DNA of 51,410 nucleotides from Saprospiraceae bacterium (GTDB lineage Bacteria; Bacteroidota; Bacteroidia; Chitinophagales; Saprospiraceae): assembly GCA_016787545.1 (NCBI GenBank), contig JAEUUS010000013.1, positions 1-51,410 of the forward strand, given 5' to 3'. This document shows positions 44,145 to 50,526 of the stretch, one piece after another (the stretch's first letter is position 1; each line of letters opens with the position of its first letter). The notes under the pieces were generated by a model. The model saw only the letters and a program-made list of their open reading frames with translations, had not been told where the DNA came from and made no database searches. Made by a program: the position numbers and the translations under genes.

Positions 44145-44236
44145 AATGTGGGGAATGGGGTTAATGTGGGGAATGGGGTTAATGTGGGGAATGGGGTTAA
44201 TGTGGGGAATGTGGGGAATGGGGGAATGTGAGGAAT
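44145..44236 (-). repeat. 18-bp tandem array ending at the ABC gene start codon
   Basis: On the minus strand the unit aaccccattccccacatt repeats about four times, followed by partial copies. The array has 9-bp sub-periodicity and no G in its core. The last copy ends one base before the ATG at 44143. The unit shares the word cccacatt with the ltaE array and has the same placement directly before a start codon. Confidence 0.9.
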
Positions 44237-44243
44237 GGGGGTG

Positions 44244-44411
44244 TTATTTCTTTTTACGGAAAATAAGTCCGAAAAGGAATACGAATAATGCGATTGTTGC
44301 GGTAACCATTTGTTTCAGGATTTGTGGAAAAAAGAACCACACAACGACCAATGCTGCCAGGGTTGCAATGACTGCGATGGTGATCCAGGAAAATTTCGAG
44401 GTATTTGCCAT
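44244..44411 (-). CDS. 55-residue two-helix membrane protein
   Basis: A short gene not obvious at normal length cutoffs: 55 residues starting [20 protein letters not shown]. It has two hydrophobic helices (about 9-29 and 34-51) separated by PQILKQ, and a basic tail FRKKK. This is a convincing small integral membrane protein with a positive C-terminus. It is the first gene of the minus-strand unit leading to the ABC ATPase. It could be a small accessory subunit, but no family is recognised. The TAA stop lies 8 bp ahead of the array. Confidence 0.65.
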   Translation of the reverse strand: MANTSKFSWITIAVIATLAALVVVWFFFPQILKQMVTATIALFVFLFGLIFRKKK

Positions 44412-44737
44412 ATCAATGAAATATTAAGTTGAGTCGGCAATGTACACACCTTTCAAAAAACCTGTGGTGAAGGTCAGTTTGATGTCCGAACTATAAAAAA
44501 AGGATAGATGATTGACGGAGCTTGTTCGTTGAACGTATCTGGTTTCTCGGTAAACGTTCCAGCTAATGCCCGGGATCCCCGCGAGTGCAAGGCAGTCACC
44601 CCGGCAATATCCACCTGCATGGAGCTGAGCCGAATACCGTTAAAAATTTCTTAGCAGTGTTTGTAATTCCAATGATACGTCTACTTTTGCCAACACTTAA
44701 CTCTCTAAATTACTCATTCATCTAACAAAAAAAATCC
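44412..44737. other. Divergent gap with promoter, no supported gene
   Basis: 326 bp between the 55-residue membrane protein (minus) and the first tandem paralogue (plus). The right end holds a strong plus-strand promoter. A 48-codon frame on the minus strand (44474-44620) was considered and rejected. Positions 44563-44604 are unusually GC-rich (CCGGG/CCCGG termini) with no clear function. Confidence 0.45.
44661..44689 (+). promoter_or_regulatory. Promoter TTG-N18-TACTTTTG before the tandem paralogues
   Basis: TTG at 44661-44663 (part of TTTG), 18 bp spacer, TACTTTTG at 44682-44689. The expected transcription start is about 40 bases ahead of the ATG at 44738. It has the same -7 octamer as the coaE and SprB-repeat promoters. 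Confidence 0.62.
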
Positions 44738-45214
44738 ATGAAGAAACTTCTGACTCTGGCTTTTTGCGCTTTGCTGGGTGGCGTTATGTGGGCGGCTTCG
44801 TCCAATAACACTCCGGCAAATCCTTTCCAGGATGACCTCAGCCGTCTGGAAAATGAATTCGCAGGTATGTCGCAGCTTGAGCAGTTGGTGGAAGAGCGCA
44901 ATGCTACTTACTCCGAACTCGCAGCTGAAAACAACACACTGCTTCAAAATGTAAACAGCGATACCGACATCGCTTCTTCACTGATGGGCTCTGTAGCTCC
45001 GGACGGTGAGCGTTTGCTGGGTATCCCTGGCTTCTGGTGGGGCTTCTGCCTGGGTGTGCTGGGTATTATCCTGGTTTATGTTGCCGTTGAAGGCGACGCC
45101 AAAAAACGTGAAGGTAAAAAGGCTATTATTGGCTGTGCTATTTGGACAGTTGTTTGGCTGGTATTGTACCTCGGATTCTTTGCTTCTGCTGCATGGTTTG
45201 CTGCAGGAGGATAA
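44738..45214 (+). CDS. Exported two-helix membrane protein, tandem paralogue A
   Basis: 158 residues. A signal peptide (1-20) is followed by a polar, Asn/Glu-rich segment with NPF and helical heptads (about 27-80). Then comes the conserved block ERLLGIPGFWWGFCLGVLGI, a first membrane helix (about 92-112), a basic loop AKKREGKK, and a second helix (about 122-148) opening with IIGCA. The gene 98 bp downstream encodes a clear paralogue (NPF, ERLxGIPGFxWGFC, AKKREG, IIGCA and LYxxxxxS shared). The Cys in WGFC and GCA are kept in both. No function is known. It may belong with the YidD-containing cluster that follows. A strong promoter match lies upstream and a terminator downstream. Confidence 0.78.
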   Translation: MKKLLTLAFCALLGGVMWAASSNNTPANPFQDDLSRLENEFAGMSQLEQLVEERNATYSELAAENNTLLQNVNSDTDIASSLMGSVAPDGERLLGIPGFWWGFCLGVLGIILVYVAVEGDAKKREGKKAIIGCAIWTVVWLVLYLGFFASAAWFAAGG

Positions 45215-45232
45215 CCCCCTTCCTTGACTAAC

Positions 45233-45270
45233 AAACCGGGTTGTTCCGCTACAGCGAAGCAACCCGGTTT
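45233..45270 (+). terminator. Terminator between the tandem paralogues
   Basis: AAACCGGGTTG (45233-45243) / CAACCCGGTTT (45260-45270), an 11-bp perfect stem, followed by ATTTTTG. It starts 19 bp after the paralogue A stop codon, so paralogue B is probably read at a lower level or from its own promoter. Confidence 0.82.
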
Positions 45271-45311
45271 ATTTTTGAGGCGTCGTTTGTCTACACAAAA
45301 ACACAATAACC

Positions 45312-45779
45312 ATGAAAAAACTGTTTCGATCCCTCATTTTACTATTTCTGATCACCCCTACCCTGCTCTCCGCAGGTACAAGGGCCTCCAATAATCCCTT
45401 TACCGACAATCCAATCTGTTGGGAGCAAGAATGCACTGAATTGTCGCAACTGGAAGCCCTGACCGAATCTACCGGACTCAGTCTGAGCCAGTTGCAGGCC
45501 GCCGGAAACCCTCTTGCCGAATCTGTTTTGGCCGGCGACAACCTGTTTAACTCCCTGATCGGCGCCACAGCTCCTGAAGAAGAACGACTGATGGGTATCC
45601 CAGGATTTCTCTGGGGCTTTTGCTGTTCCTTTGTGGGAGCGTTCCTCGTTTACTTGTCGATAGACGACCCCGTAGCGAAAAAGCGTGAAGGTTCTCAGTC
45701 AATTATTGGTTGTGCAGCCGGCACAATCTTATGGGTCGGCTTGTATATCTGGCTGGTGGTGTCTTTGAGTTTTCAGTGA
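45312..45779 (+). CDS. Exported two-helix membrane protein, tandem paralogue B
   Basis: 155 residues with signal peptide (1-21), NPF motif, a helical Ser/Leu/Glu-rich segment containing one extra Cys pair (CWEQEC), and the shared block ERLMGIPGFLWGFCCSFVGA. Two membrane helices (about 95-115 and 126-150) flank AKKREGSQSIIGCA. Identity to paralogue A is highest in the C-terminal half, so the duplication is old and the N-terminal half has diverged. The function is unknown. It lies 41 bp upstream of the LolA-like gene, which has its own promoter match. The ATG at 45312 starts a clear signal peptide. Confidence 0.78.
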   Translation: MKKLFRSLILLFLITPTLLSAGTRASNNPFTDNPICWEQECTELSQLEALTESTGLSLSQLQAAGNPLAESVLAGDNLFNSLIGATAPEEERLMGIPGFLWGFCCSFVGAFLVYLSIDDPVAKKREGSQSIIGCAAGTILWVGLYIWLVVSLSFQ

Positions 45780-45810
45780 TTGAGTGTGTGTGTGAACTCC
45801 ATTACCTTTG
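45780..45810 (+). promoter_or_regulatory. Promoter TTG-N20-TACCTTTG of the YidD cluster
   Basis: TTG at 45780-45782, 20 bp spacer, TACCTTTG at 45803-45810, only 10 bp before the ATG at 45821. The transcript would have a leader of just a few bases. Confidence 0.55.
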
Positions 45811-45820
45811 TTGAACTACT

Positions 45821-46516
45821 ATGAGCTTTTCAAAATATTTTTTCGGCTGGATATTGGTTTGTTGCTGGGTATTCCCAGCTCAGGGTCAATCCGATTTCTA
45901 CCGCTTTAAATCCGATTTTTCCATCAAGGAGAAGGAGTCCGGCAAAGACCAGGGCCGCTTGATTACCGGAAACATATATTACGACAAAAACCTGCACAAA
46001 ACGGTGTACAATATCCGTTTTCCAGAGCCGGAACAATGGCTGGTACGAGATACTTTTATGTACCGGAAAAAAGCCGACACTCTGGTTTCTAAGCAGGTGG
46101 TGCCACCGGTGGGAGAGTTTTCCATTTTCAACATGATTTTGAGCCAACAGCTCACGGATTTTGGGCTCGCCAAAGTGGGATATACCCCCGGCGATGTGCA
46201 ACAGGATGGGAATCAAGTCATTGCCCAATGGCTTCCACCTGAGCAATTTAAAGCATATTTAGGCCCTGTGTCCCTGGCTTCAGAGCAGAAACGCCTGACA
46301 GCTGCAGCTTTTTACGATACGGAACAAAAGCTGGTTTCCAAATTCTATTTCCAGGACTATACCATGGAAAACGGACTGGCTATTCCCGGTAAAATCTACC
46401 AGATTTATTATCGCGAATCTGGTGAATTTATTCGGATCATGGCCCTCAAAAATATTATTATCAATCAAACCGATGAAGATCAATATTACGATTTTGAGTT
46501 GCCTGCTGGCGGTTAA
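45821..46516 (+). CDS. Exported LolA-like-fold protein, function unknown
   Basis: 231 residues with a signal peptide (1-22, ending QGQ). The mature part is beta-rich with a LolA-type pattern: GRLITGNIYYDKNLHKTVYNI, an aromatic strand series, and a late IYQIYYRESGEF...NIIINQTDEDQYYDFELP. This resembles the half-barrel fold of LolA and related lipid-binding periplasmic proteins. The relation is inferred from pattern, not from a definite motif. It is the first gene of a compact cluster; the YidD-domain gene starts 44 bp before its stop codon, which points to coupled translation. Confidence 0.65.
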   Translation: MSFSKYFFGWILVCCWVFPAQGQSDFYRFKSDFSIKEKESGKDQGRLITGNIYYDKNLHKTVYNIRFPEPEQWLVRDTFMYRKKADTLVSKQVVPPVGEFSIFNMILSQQLTDFGLAKVGYTPGDVQQDGNQVIAQWLPPEQFKAYLGPVSLASEQKRLTAAAFYDTEQKLVSKFYFQDYTMENGLAIPGKIYQIYYRESGEFIRIMALKNIIINQTDEDQYYDFELPAGG

Positions 46517-46895
46517 ACTCAGCGCGCAGGCGCCTCCTTCCCTGCCACCCTCCCTTGGCTCCGATTTTACGGTATTGCATCAGGCATTCAGCAACCCTGG
46601 CAAAACCCGGCTCTCCGACAAATTCAGTCTGAGTCGGGAAAATACCAACGAATTACAGGCTGTGTTATCCGGACTTTTTCTGGTCTACAAATCATTCTTT
46701 TCCTCGCAGGACAACCAGCGTTGCAGCTTCCACCCTTCCTGCTCGGAATACGGACTGGAGGCTGTGAAAAAACTGGGAGTCATCAAAGGGGTTATTTGCA
46801 CCTGCGACCGGCTTACCCGCTGCAATGGTTTTAGTCCGGAGCAATATGAGGTTGATTTTAAGATGAGGCGGTTAATAGACCCGGTCTCCTGGTAA
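46473..46895 (+). CDS. YidD-domain protein with an added signal peptide
   Basis: 140 residues from the ATG at 46473 (MKINITILSCLLAVKLSAQ). An in-frame ATG at 46422 is possible but would break the signal-like start. The C-terminal part (about 67-140) is a clear YidD domain: VYKSFFSSQDNQRCSFHPSCSEY, the LGVIKGVICTCDRLTRCNGF segment and all family cysteines. Ordinary YidD proteins are about 70-90 residues with a short N-terminal amphipathic helix and stay on the cytoplasmic side near YidC/Sec. Here a signal peptide and a linker of about 45 residues precede the domain, so it may be periplasmic. The gene overlaps the LolA-like gene by 44 bp and precedes two TPR/membrane genes. Confidence 0.83.
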   Translation: MKINITILSCLLAVKLSAQAPPSLPPSLGSDFTVLHQAFSNPGKTRLSDKFSLSRENTNELQAVLSGLFLVYKSFFSSQDNQRCSFHPSCSEYGLEAVKKLGVIKGVICTCDRLTRCNGFSPEQYEVDFKMRRLIDPVSW

Positions 46896-46925
46896 TATAA
46901 CAGCCTCATTCCCAAGCATTTTTGC

Positions 46926-47753
46926 ATGAAATTTCTGATACCCGTTCTTTTCTTTTTTCTACCTGCATTATCCGCACAGGACTTGTATGACTACCCACAT
47001 TCGCGGTCTTATGCCCGCTATTTATTGCAATCCCAGCAATACAAACTGGCGGCAGAAGAATACGAACGCCTGATTTTTCTACGCCCTGAAAACGACACAT
47101 TGCGCTCGGATCTGTTGCGCGCCTACCGTCGGGGCAATACCCCGGAAAAAGGATTGGAACAATGGGCCAAATGGCAACAGGAGTCCAGACCCAAAACCCG
47201 GCTTCTGGAAACAGAATACAGCAAACTCCTGCTCCGAGGCGGCTTTCCGGCCGAGGCGCGCACAGTTGCTGCACAATCTGACCTATTCGACAGCCTACAG
47301 ATACGGCGTACCATGTTGTATGCCGATTTGCTGGAACAAAAATGGAAACAGGCCGGTGTTTCGCTGGCGCAAATTCCCGCTTCCGACAAACTTGCGCGGC
47401 GTTCGGAAATTGAAACGCTGATCAAAAAAGGGCAGCAGCAAAAAAGGAAAAAGCCCTGGGTAGCCACCGCATTATCCGTACCAGTGCCAGGCCTGGGCAA
47501 GGTGTATGCCGGCGAATGGAAAGACGGGATCATAAGTCTGTTGTTCGTAGGCGTAAACACCTGGCAGGCCGTGCGCAGATTTGATAAAGAAGGACTTGAC
47601 ACCTTCTGGGGATGGATACACGGCGGATTTGCGTTAGGTTTTTATTCCGGCAACCTGTACGGGGCGCACAAAGCAGTTCGTCGTTATAACCAAAAGAAAT
47701 TCAACAAATTAAAGCATGAAACGGAGGCTATTGTTTTTCCTGTGCTGGATTAG
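46926..47753 (+). CDS. Exported TPR protein with C-terminal membrane hairpin
   Basis: 275 residues. A signal peptide (1-16, LSAQ) is followed by TPR-like helices (about 25-165). A basic linker (KKGQQQKRKKPWV) precedes the block SVPVPGLGKVYAGEWKDGI, which resembles the TM2/DUF5683-type PGxGxxYAG motif, and a hydrophobic helical region (about 200-250). The paralogous downstream gene has the same plan and the motif IPGAGQFYAGDIKNG. It probably sits in a membrane with the TPR part exposed. It is encoded 30 bp after the YidD-domain gene and overlaps the next gene by 38 bp, so it is part of one operon. Function unknown. Confidence 0.75.
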   Translation: MKFLIPVLFFFLPALSAQDLYDYPHSRSYARYLLQSQQYKLAAEEYERLIFLRPENDTLRSDLLRAYRRGNTPEKGLEQWAKWQQESRPKTRLLETEYSKLLLRGGFPAEARTVAAQSDLFDSLQIRRTMLYADLLEQKWKQAGVSLAQIPASDKLARRSEIETLIKKGQQQKRKKPWVATALSVPVPGLGKVYAGEWKDGIISLLFVGVNTWQAVRRFDKEGLDTFWGWIHGGFALGFYSGNLYGAHKAVRRYNQKKFNKLKHETEAIVFPVLD

Positions 47754-48561
47754 TGCCTCCGGCTGGCTGATGGGTCAGACGCTGGAACAAAGCCTGGCTT
47801 TTGCCCGAACCCAAAGTGCAGAAGGGCATACAGAACTGGCACTCAAGACCTATCAGCGGGTATTGTTTTTTGGTGGCAGCGCTCATCGTGATGAGTGTTA
47901 CAGTGAACTGGCCGCTCTGCATGCAAATTTGGGTGAATTTGAGCGGGCAGCGTTTTACTACGACCTGATTTACCAAAGTGCGGGAACGGACAGTCTGCGG
48001 TATGAAGCTTTGTTTCACAAAACGGCAGCGCTGATGCTGCAGCAGCAACCCAAAAAAGCGATATTGGAACTGCTTTCGCTGCCCAAAAACCTTCCCGAGC
48101 CCTGGTTGTCCCGCAAACGCTTGTATTTGGGCGCCGCGCATTTTTCCATTCGGGAATTTGATTTAGCGAGGCAGGATTTATTGCCTTTGTTTGGTCCGGA
48201 AGCCACGAAAGAAAAGGCGGAATTTGAGCGGTTATTCAGGCAGGCAGAAAAAGTGGCGCGGAAAAGTCCCAAAACAGCCAGAATATTGAGCATGATCATA
48301 CCGGGCGCCGGACAATTTTATGCCGGGGATATCAAAAACGGTTTGAATTCACTGCTATTGAATGCCTTGCTGGGGTATTGGTTTGTGGTTACCGGCATCA
48401 ATTATTCCTTCATCGATGCTGGCGCCACAGTTACTCCCTGGTTGTTCCGGTATTACGGTGGAGGCATACGCAGGGCGGGCGAAATCCTGGAAAAGAAAAA
48501 GGAAGAAAGGCTGCGTAAAATTTTTCAAAAGGTCTTGACCACAATCGAGGTGGAACGATAG
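47716..48561 (+). CDS. Exported TPR protein with C-terminal membrane hairpin, second copy
   Basis: 281 residues. Signal peptide (1-20, LMGQ), TPR-like repeats (about 25-170; SYxxLAxLHANLGEFERAAFYYDL type), then a basic segment and ILSMIIPGAGQFYAGDIKNG with a hydrophobic part (about 205-240). The C-terminal tail is charged (EKKKEERLRKIFQ). It has the same architecture as the gene upstream, but with low identity. The PGAGQFYAG motif is shared with TM2 and DUF5683 proteins. It starts 38 bp before the previous stop codon, so translation is probably coupled. It ends the cluster; the kinase gene follows after 72 bp. Confidence 0.75.
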   Translation: MKRRLLFFLCWISASGWLMGQTLEQSLAFARTQSAEGHTELALKTYQRVLFFGGSAHRDECYSELAALHANLGEFERAAFYYDLIYQSAGTDSLRYEALFHKTAALMLQQQPKKAILELLSLPKNLPEPWLSRKRLYLGAAHFSIREFDLARQDLLPLFGPEATKEKAEFERLFRQAEKVARKSPKTARILSMIIPGAGQFYAGDIKNGLNSLLLNALLGYWFVVTGINYSFIDAGATVTPWLFRYYGGGIRRAGEILEKKKEERLRKIFQKVLTTIEVER

Positions 48562-48633
48562 TCTGGTTTTTCTACCTTCGCTGCCGCTTTTATTTGGCGC
48601 GTCACTGATTTCAGATAAACAAATCAACCAACA

Positions 48634-49284
48634 ATGGCCTCTTCATTGCCTTCAGAGAAGAAAACGATTAAATACATTGCCATTGCCGGCAATATCGGAG
48701 CCGGGAAAACCACCCTGACCGAGATGTTATCCAAGCACTTCGGCTGGGATGTTCATTATGAAAATACCGAGAACAACCCCTATTTGTCTGATTTTTATCT
48801 CGACATGAAGCGCTGGTCGTTTAACCTTCAGGTATTCTTTTTATCCAGTCGGTACCAGCAAGTGTTGCGTATATTGCAAGGCAACCGTACTGTTATTCAA
48901 GACCGGACGATTTATGAAGATGCCTTCATTTTTGCTCCCAACCTCGCAGACATGGGTTTGATGGAGCGCCGCGACTTTGAAAACTACCTCACCCTGTTTC
49001 AGTCGATTGTATCACAGGTAAAAGCGCCGGATTTGCTGATTTACCTGAAAGGCAGCATCCCCACCCTGGTGGAACACATACAAATGCGCGGCAGAGATTA
49101 CGAAGGCAGCATCAGTATTGATTACCTCAAACGGCTCAACGACCGTTATGACAATTGGATCAACGGCTATAGGGAGGGTAAATTGCTGGTTATCAATGTA
49201 GACAACCTCGATTTTTCCAGCAACAAGGAACATGCTGCCAAAGTGCTGGAAATGGTACAGGCAGAACTGCACGGGTTGTTTTGA
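48634..49284 (+). CDS. Deoxynucleoside kinase
   Basis: 216 residues of the dNK/dGK/dAK family. The P-loop is GNIGAGKTT (19-27). The ENTENNPYL segment holds the catalytic Glu region. The family DRS-like motif is present as QDRTIYEDAF (about 90-99), and the lid region is RGRDYEGSISIDYL. It salvages deoxynucleosides by 5'-phosphorylation with ATP in the cytoplasm. The exact substrate preference (dA/dG or dC) cannot be read with certainty. It may be unrelated to the upstream envelope cluster. A weak TACCTTCG element at 48573-48580 may be its own -7 site. A hairpin cluster follows the gene. Confidence 0.9.
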   Translation: MASSLPSEKKTIKYIAIAGNIGAGKTTLTEMLSKHFGWDVHYENTENNPYLSDFYLDMKRWSFNLQVFFLSSRYQQVLRILQGNRTVIQDRTIYEDAFIFAPNLADMGLMERRDFENYLTLFQSIVSQVKAPDLLIYLKGSIPTLVEHIQMRGRDYEGSISIDYLKRLNDRYDNWINGYREGKLLVINVDNLDFSSNKEHAAKVLEMVQAELHGLF

Positions 49285-49380
49285 CCTCACCCCCTGGCCC
49301 CCTCTCCTGAAGGAAAGGGGGGGACTTCGTCCCTGCGTTTTTTTTGATTTCCAGGAAATCAAAAAAGGGGCGTAGCCCCG
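49285..49380. repeat. Hairpin cluster after the kinase gene
   Basis: Four adjacent inverted repeats: CCCCCTCTCCT/AGGAAAGGGGG (about 49310-49322), GGGAC-TTC-GTCCC (49321-49333), the 13-bp palindrome listed separately (49340-49366), and GGGGC-GTA-GCCCC (49367-49379). The first part (cctcaccccctggccccctctcct) belongs to a word family common in interspersed repeats of many bacteria. The whole could be a small mobile element or a terminator block. Confidence 0.65.
49340..49366. terminator. 13-bp palindrome with T and A tracts
   Basis: TTTTTTGATTTCC (49340-49352) / GGAAATCAAAAAA (49354-49366) around a single base. The A/T tracts on both sides make it a possible bidirectional terminator for the deoxynucleoside kinase gene. 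Confidence 0.6.
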
Positions 49381-49413
49381 ACATTCTAGTAGCCCCGAAA
49401 ATGTTAAATTATT

Positions 49414-50124
49414 ATGGATAAAAAAATCACGATTATTTCAGGTGCATCCAGAGGGATTGGCCGCGCGGTATCGTTGCGTTTGGCGCATGAGGGTCATTTT
49501 GTGATTGTGCTGGCTCGGAATGCAGAAGAAATTGGCGAATTAGAGCACGAAATCGACGAAGCTGGCGGCAAAGCCCTTGCGATCGCTTGCGATATCTCTG
49601 ATGAGAAACAGGTTGCGGAAGCGGTGAATCAGGTAATGCGCGATTTCAAACGCATTGATTGTGTGGTAAACAACGCTGGAATAGGCGTATTTAAACACGC
49701 AGATCTATTGGAAGCCGACGATTGGGATCGGGTGATGGATATTAATGTAAAAGGTTCCTTTTTACTGACCAAGGCAGTGCTCCCGCACATGAAAGCGGTC
49801 GGGAAAGGCCATATTTTGGGTATTGCCTCTGATGTTTCCAAACGCACTTTTGCCGGAGGCAGTCTGTATACGGCCAGCAAATATGCGCAACATGCCTTTT
49901 TTGAAAGCTTGCGCCGGGAGGTGCGTTCACTGGGTATTAAAGTCAGCGTAGTATATCCCGGACTGGTGGACACCTATTTCCACGGAGAAGCCCAGGGAGA
50001 AGAAAAACAGGCAGAATACCTGCATGCCGATGACATCGCCCAGGCTGTTTCCTACATACTTAACACTCCGCCGCATGTGCTGGTAGACGAGATCATGCTC
50101 CACCCGATGTGTCAGGAGTGGTAA
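49414..50124 (+). CDS. Short-chain dehydrogenase/reductase
   Basis: 236 residues of the classical SDR family. The cofactor loop is GASRGIG (10-16), NNAG is at 86-89, Asn111 is in DINVKGS, and the catalytic Ser139, Tyr152 and Lys156 (YTASK) are all present. Arg35 after the second strand (VLARNAEE) suggests NADP(H) preference. The substrate is unknown. It is cytoplasmic. The ATG at 49414 follows an AT-rich stretch. A two-part repeat array begins right after the stop and runs to the next gene. Confidence 0.9.
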   Translation: MDKKITIISGASRGIGRAVSLRLAHEGHFVIVLARNAEEIGELEHEIDEAGGKALAIACDISDEKQVAEAVNQVMRDFKRIDCVVNNAGIGVFKHADLLEADDWDRVMDINVKGSFLLTKAVLPHMKAVGKGHILGIASDVSKRTFAGGSLYTASKYAQHAFFESLRREVRSLGIKVSVVYPGLVDTYFHGEAQGEEKQAEYLHADDIAQAVSYILNTPPHVLVDEIMLHPMCQEW

Positions 50125-50132
50125 GGTTGGGA

Positions 50133-50255
50133 TATTTAGGTCATTGGGGAGGTCATTGGGGTCATTTTGGTCATTTGGGGTCATTTTGGTCATTTGGGGT
50201 CATTTGGGGTCATTTTGGTCATTTGGGTCATTTGGGTCATTTGGGGTCATTTTAT
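50133..50255 (+). repeat. G/T-rich tandem array (gtcatttggg words)
   Basis: About ten copies of the 10-11-bp words gtcattttg and gtcatttgggg, starting 9 bp after the SDR stop codon. Its reverse complement forms the array at 50408-50516, so the two halves would pair in RNA across the element between them. Confidence 0.88.
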
Positions 50256-50261
50256 CAAAAT

Positions 50262-50395
50262 GGGTTGTCATCTCACGTGGATTGTCATCCAGAGCGCAGC
50301 GAAGGACCTACACAAGCCCGGTTTCCGAAATGCCCTGGCCAAATTTACCCGAATAGCCTGGCTTGTGTAGGTCCCGGTTCCCGGGATGACAACCC
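50262..50395. mobile_element. Small non-coding inverted-repeat element (MITE-like)
   Basis: 134 bp with perfect terminal inverted repeats GGGTTGTCAT (50262-50271) / ATGACAACCC (50386-50395). A second, inner perfect 15-bp pair is ggacctacacaagcc (50304-50318) / ggcttgtgtaggtcc (50360-50374). It contains the word gagcgcagcgaaggacc, of a type seen in interspersed repeats of many genomes. It encodes no protein. The element sits between the two opposing low-complexity arrays, which suggests insertion into a former larger array. Mobility is inferred. Confidence 0.6.
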
Positions 50396-50407
50396 ACGTT
50401 GATTAAA

Positions 50408-50516
50408 CGACATTAATGACCCAAATAATGACAATCCTAATGACCCCCAAATGACATAAAATGACCTAAAATGACCCCTAAATGACCCCTAAATGCCCCC
50501 TAAATAACCTCAATGA
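50408..50516 (+). repeat. C/A-rich tandem array (aatgacccc words)
   Basis: About ten degenerate copies of aatgacccc/aatgacctaa with an 10-11-bp period. They are the reverse complement of the array at 50133-50255. The array ends about 10 bases before the ATG of the histidine kinase gene. The coding strand is G-poor, with G only in the word atgac. Confidence 0.85.
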
Positions 50517-50526
50517 CTAGTAACCC

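Noticed and set aside
44474-44620. 48-codon minus-strand frame upstream of the small membrane protein
   Set aside because: It has an ATG, but the predicted residues show no signal, no hydrophobic helix and no family. It sits in a divergent gap and looks random.
44560-44640. Possible RNA gene in the GC-rich patch
   Set aside because: Stems are short and interrupted, and no conserved SRP, RNase P or tmRNA sequence was seen.
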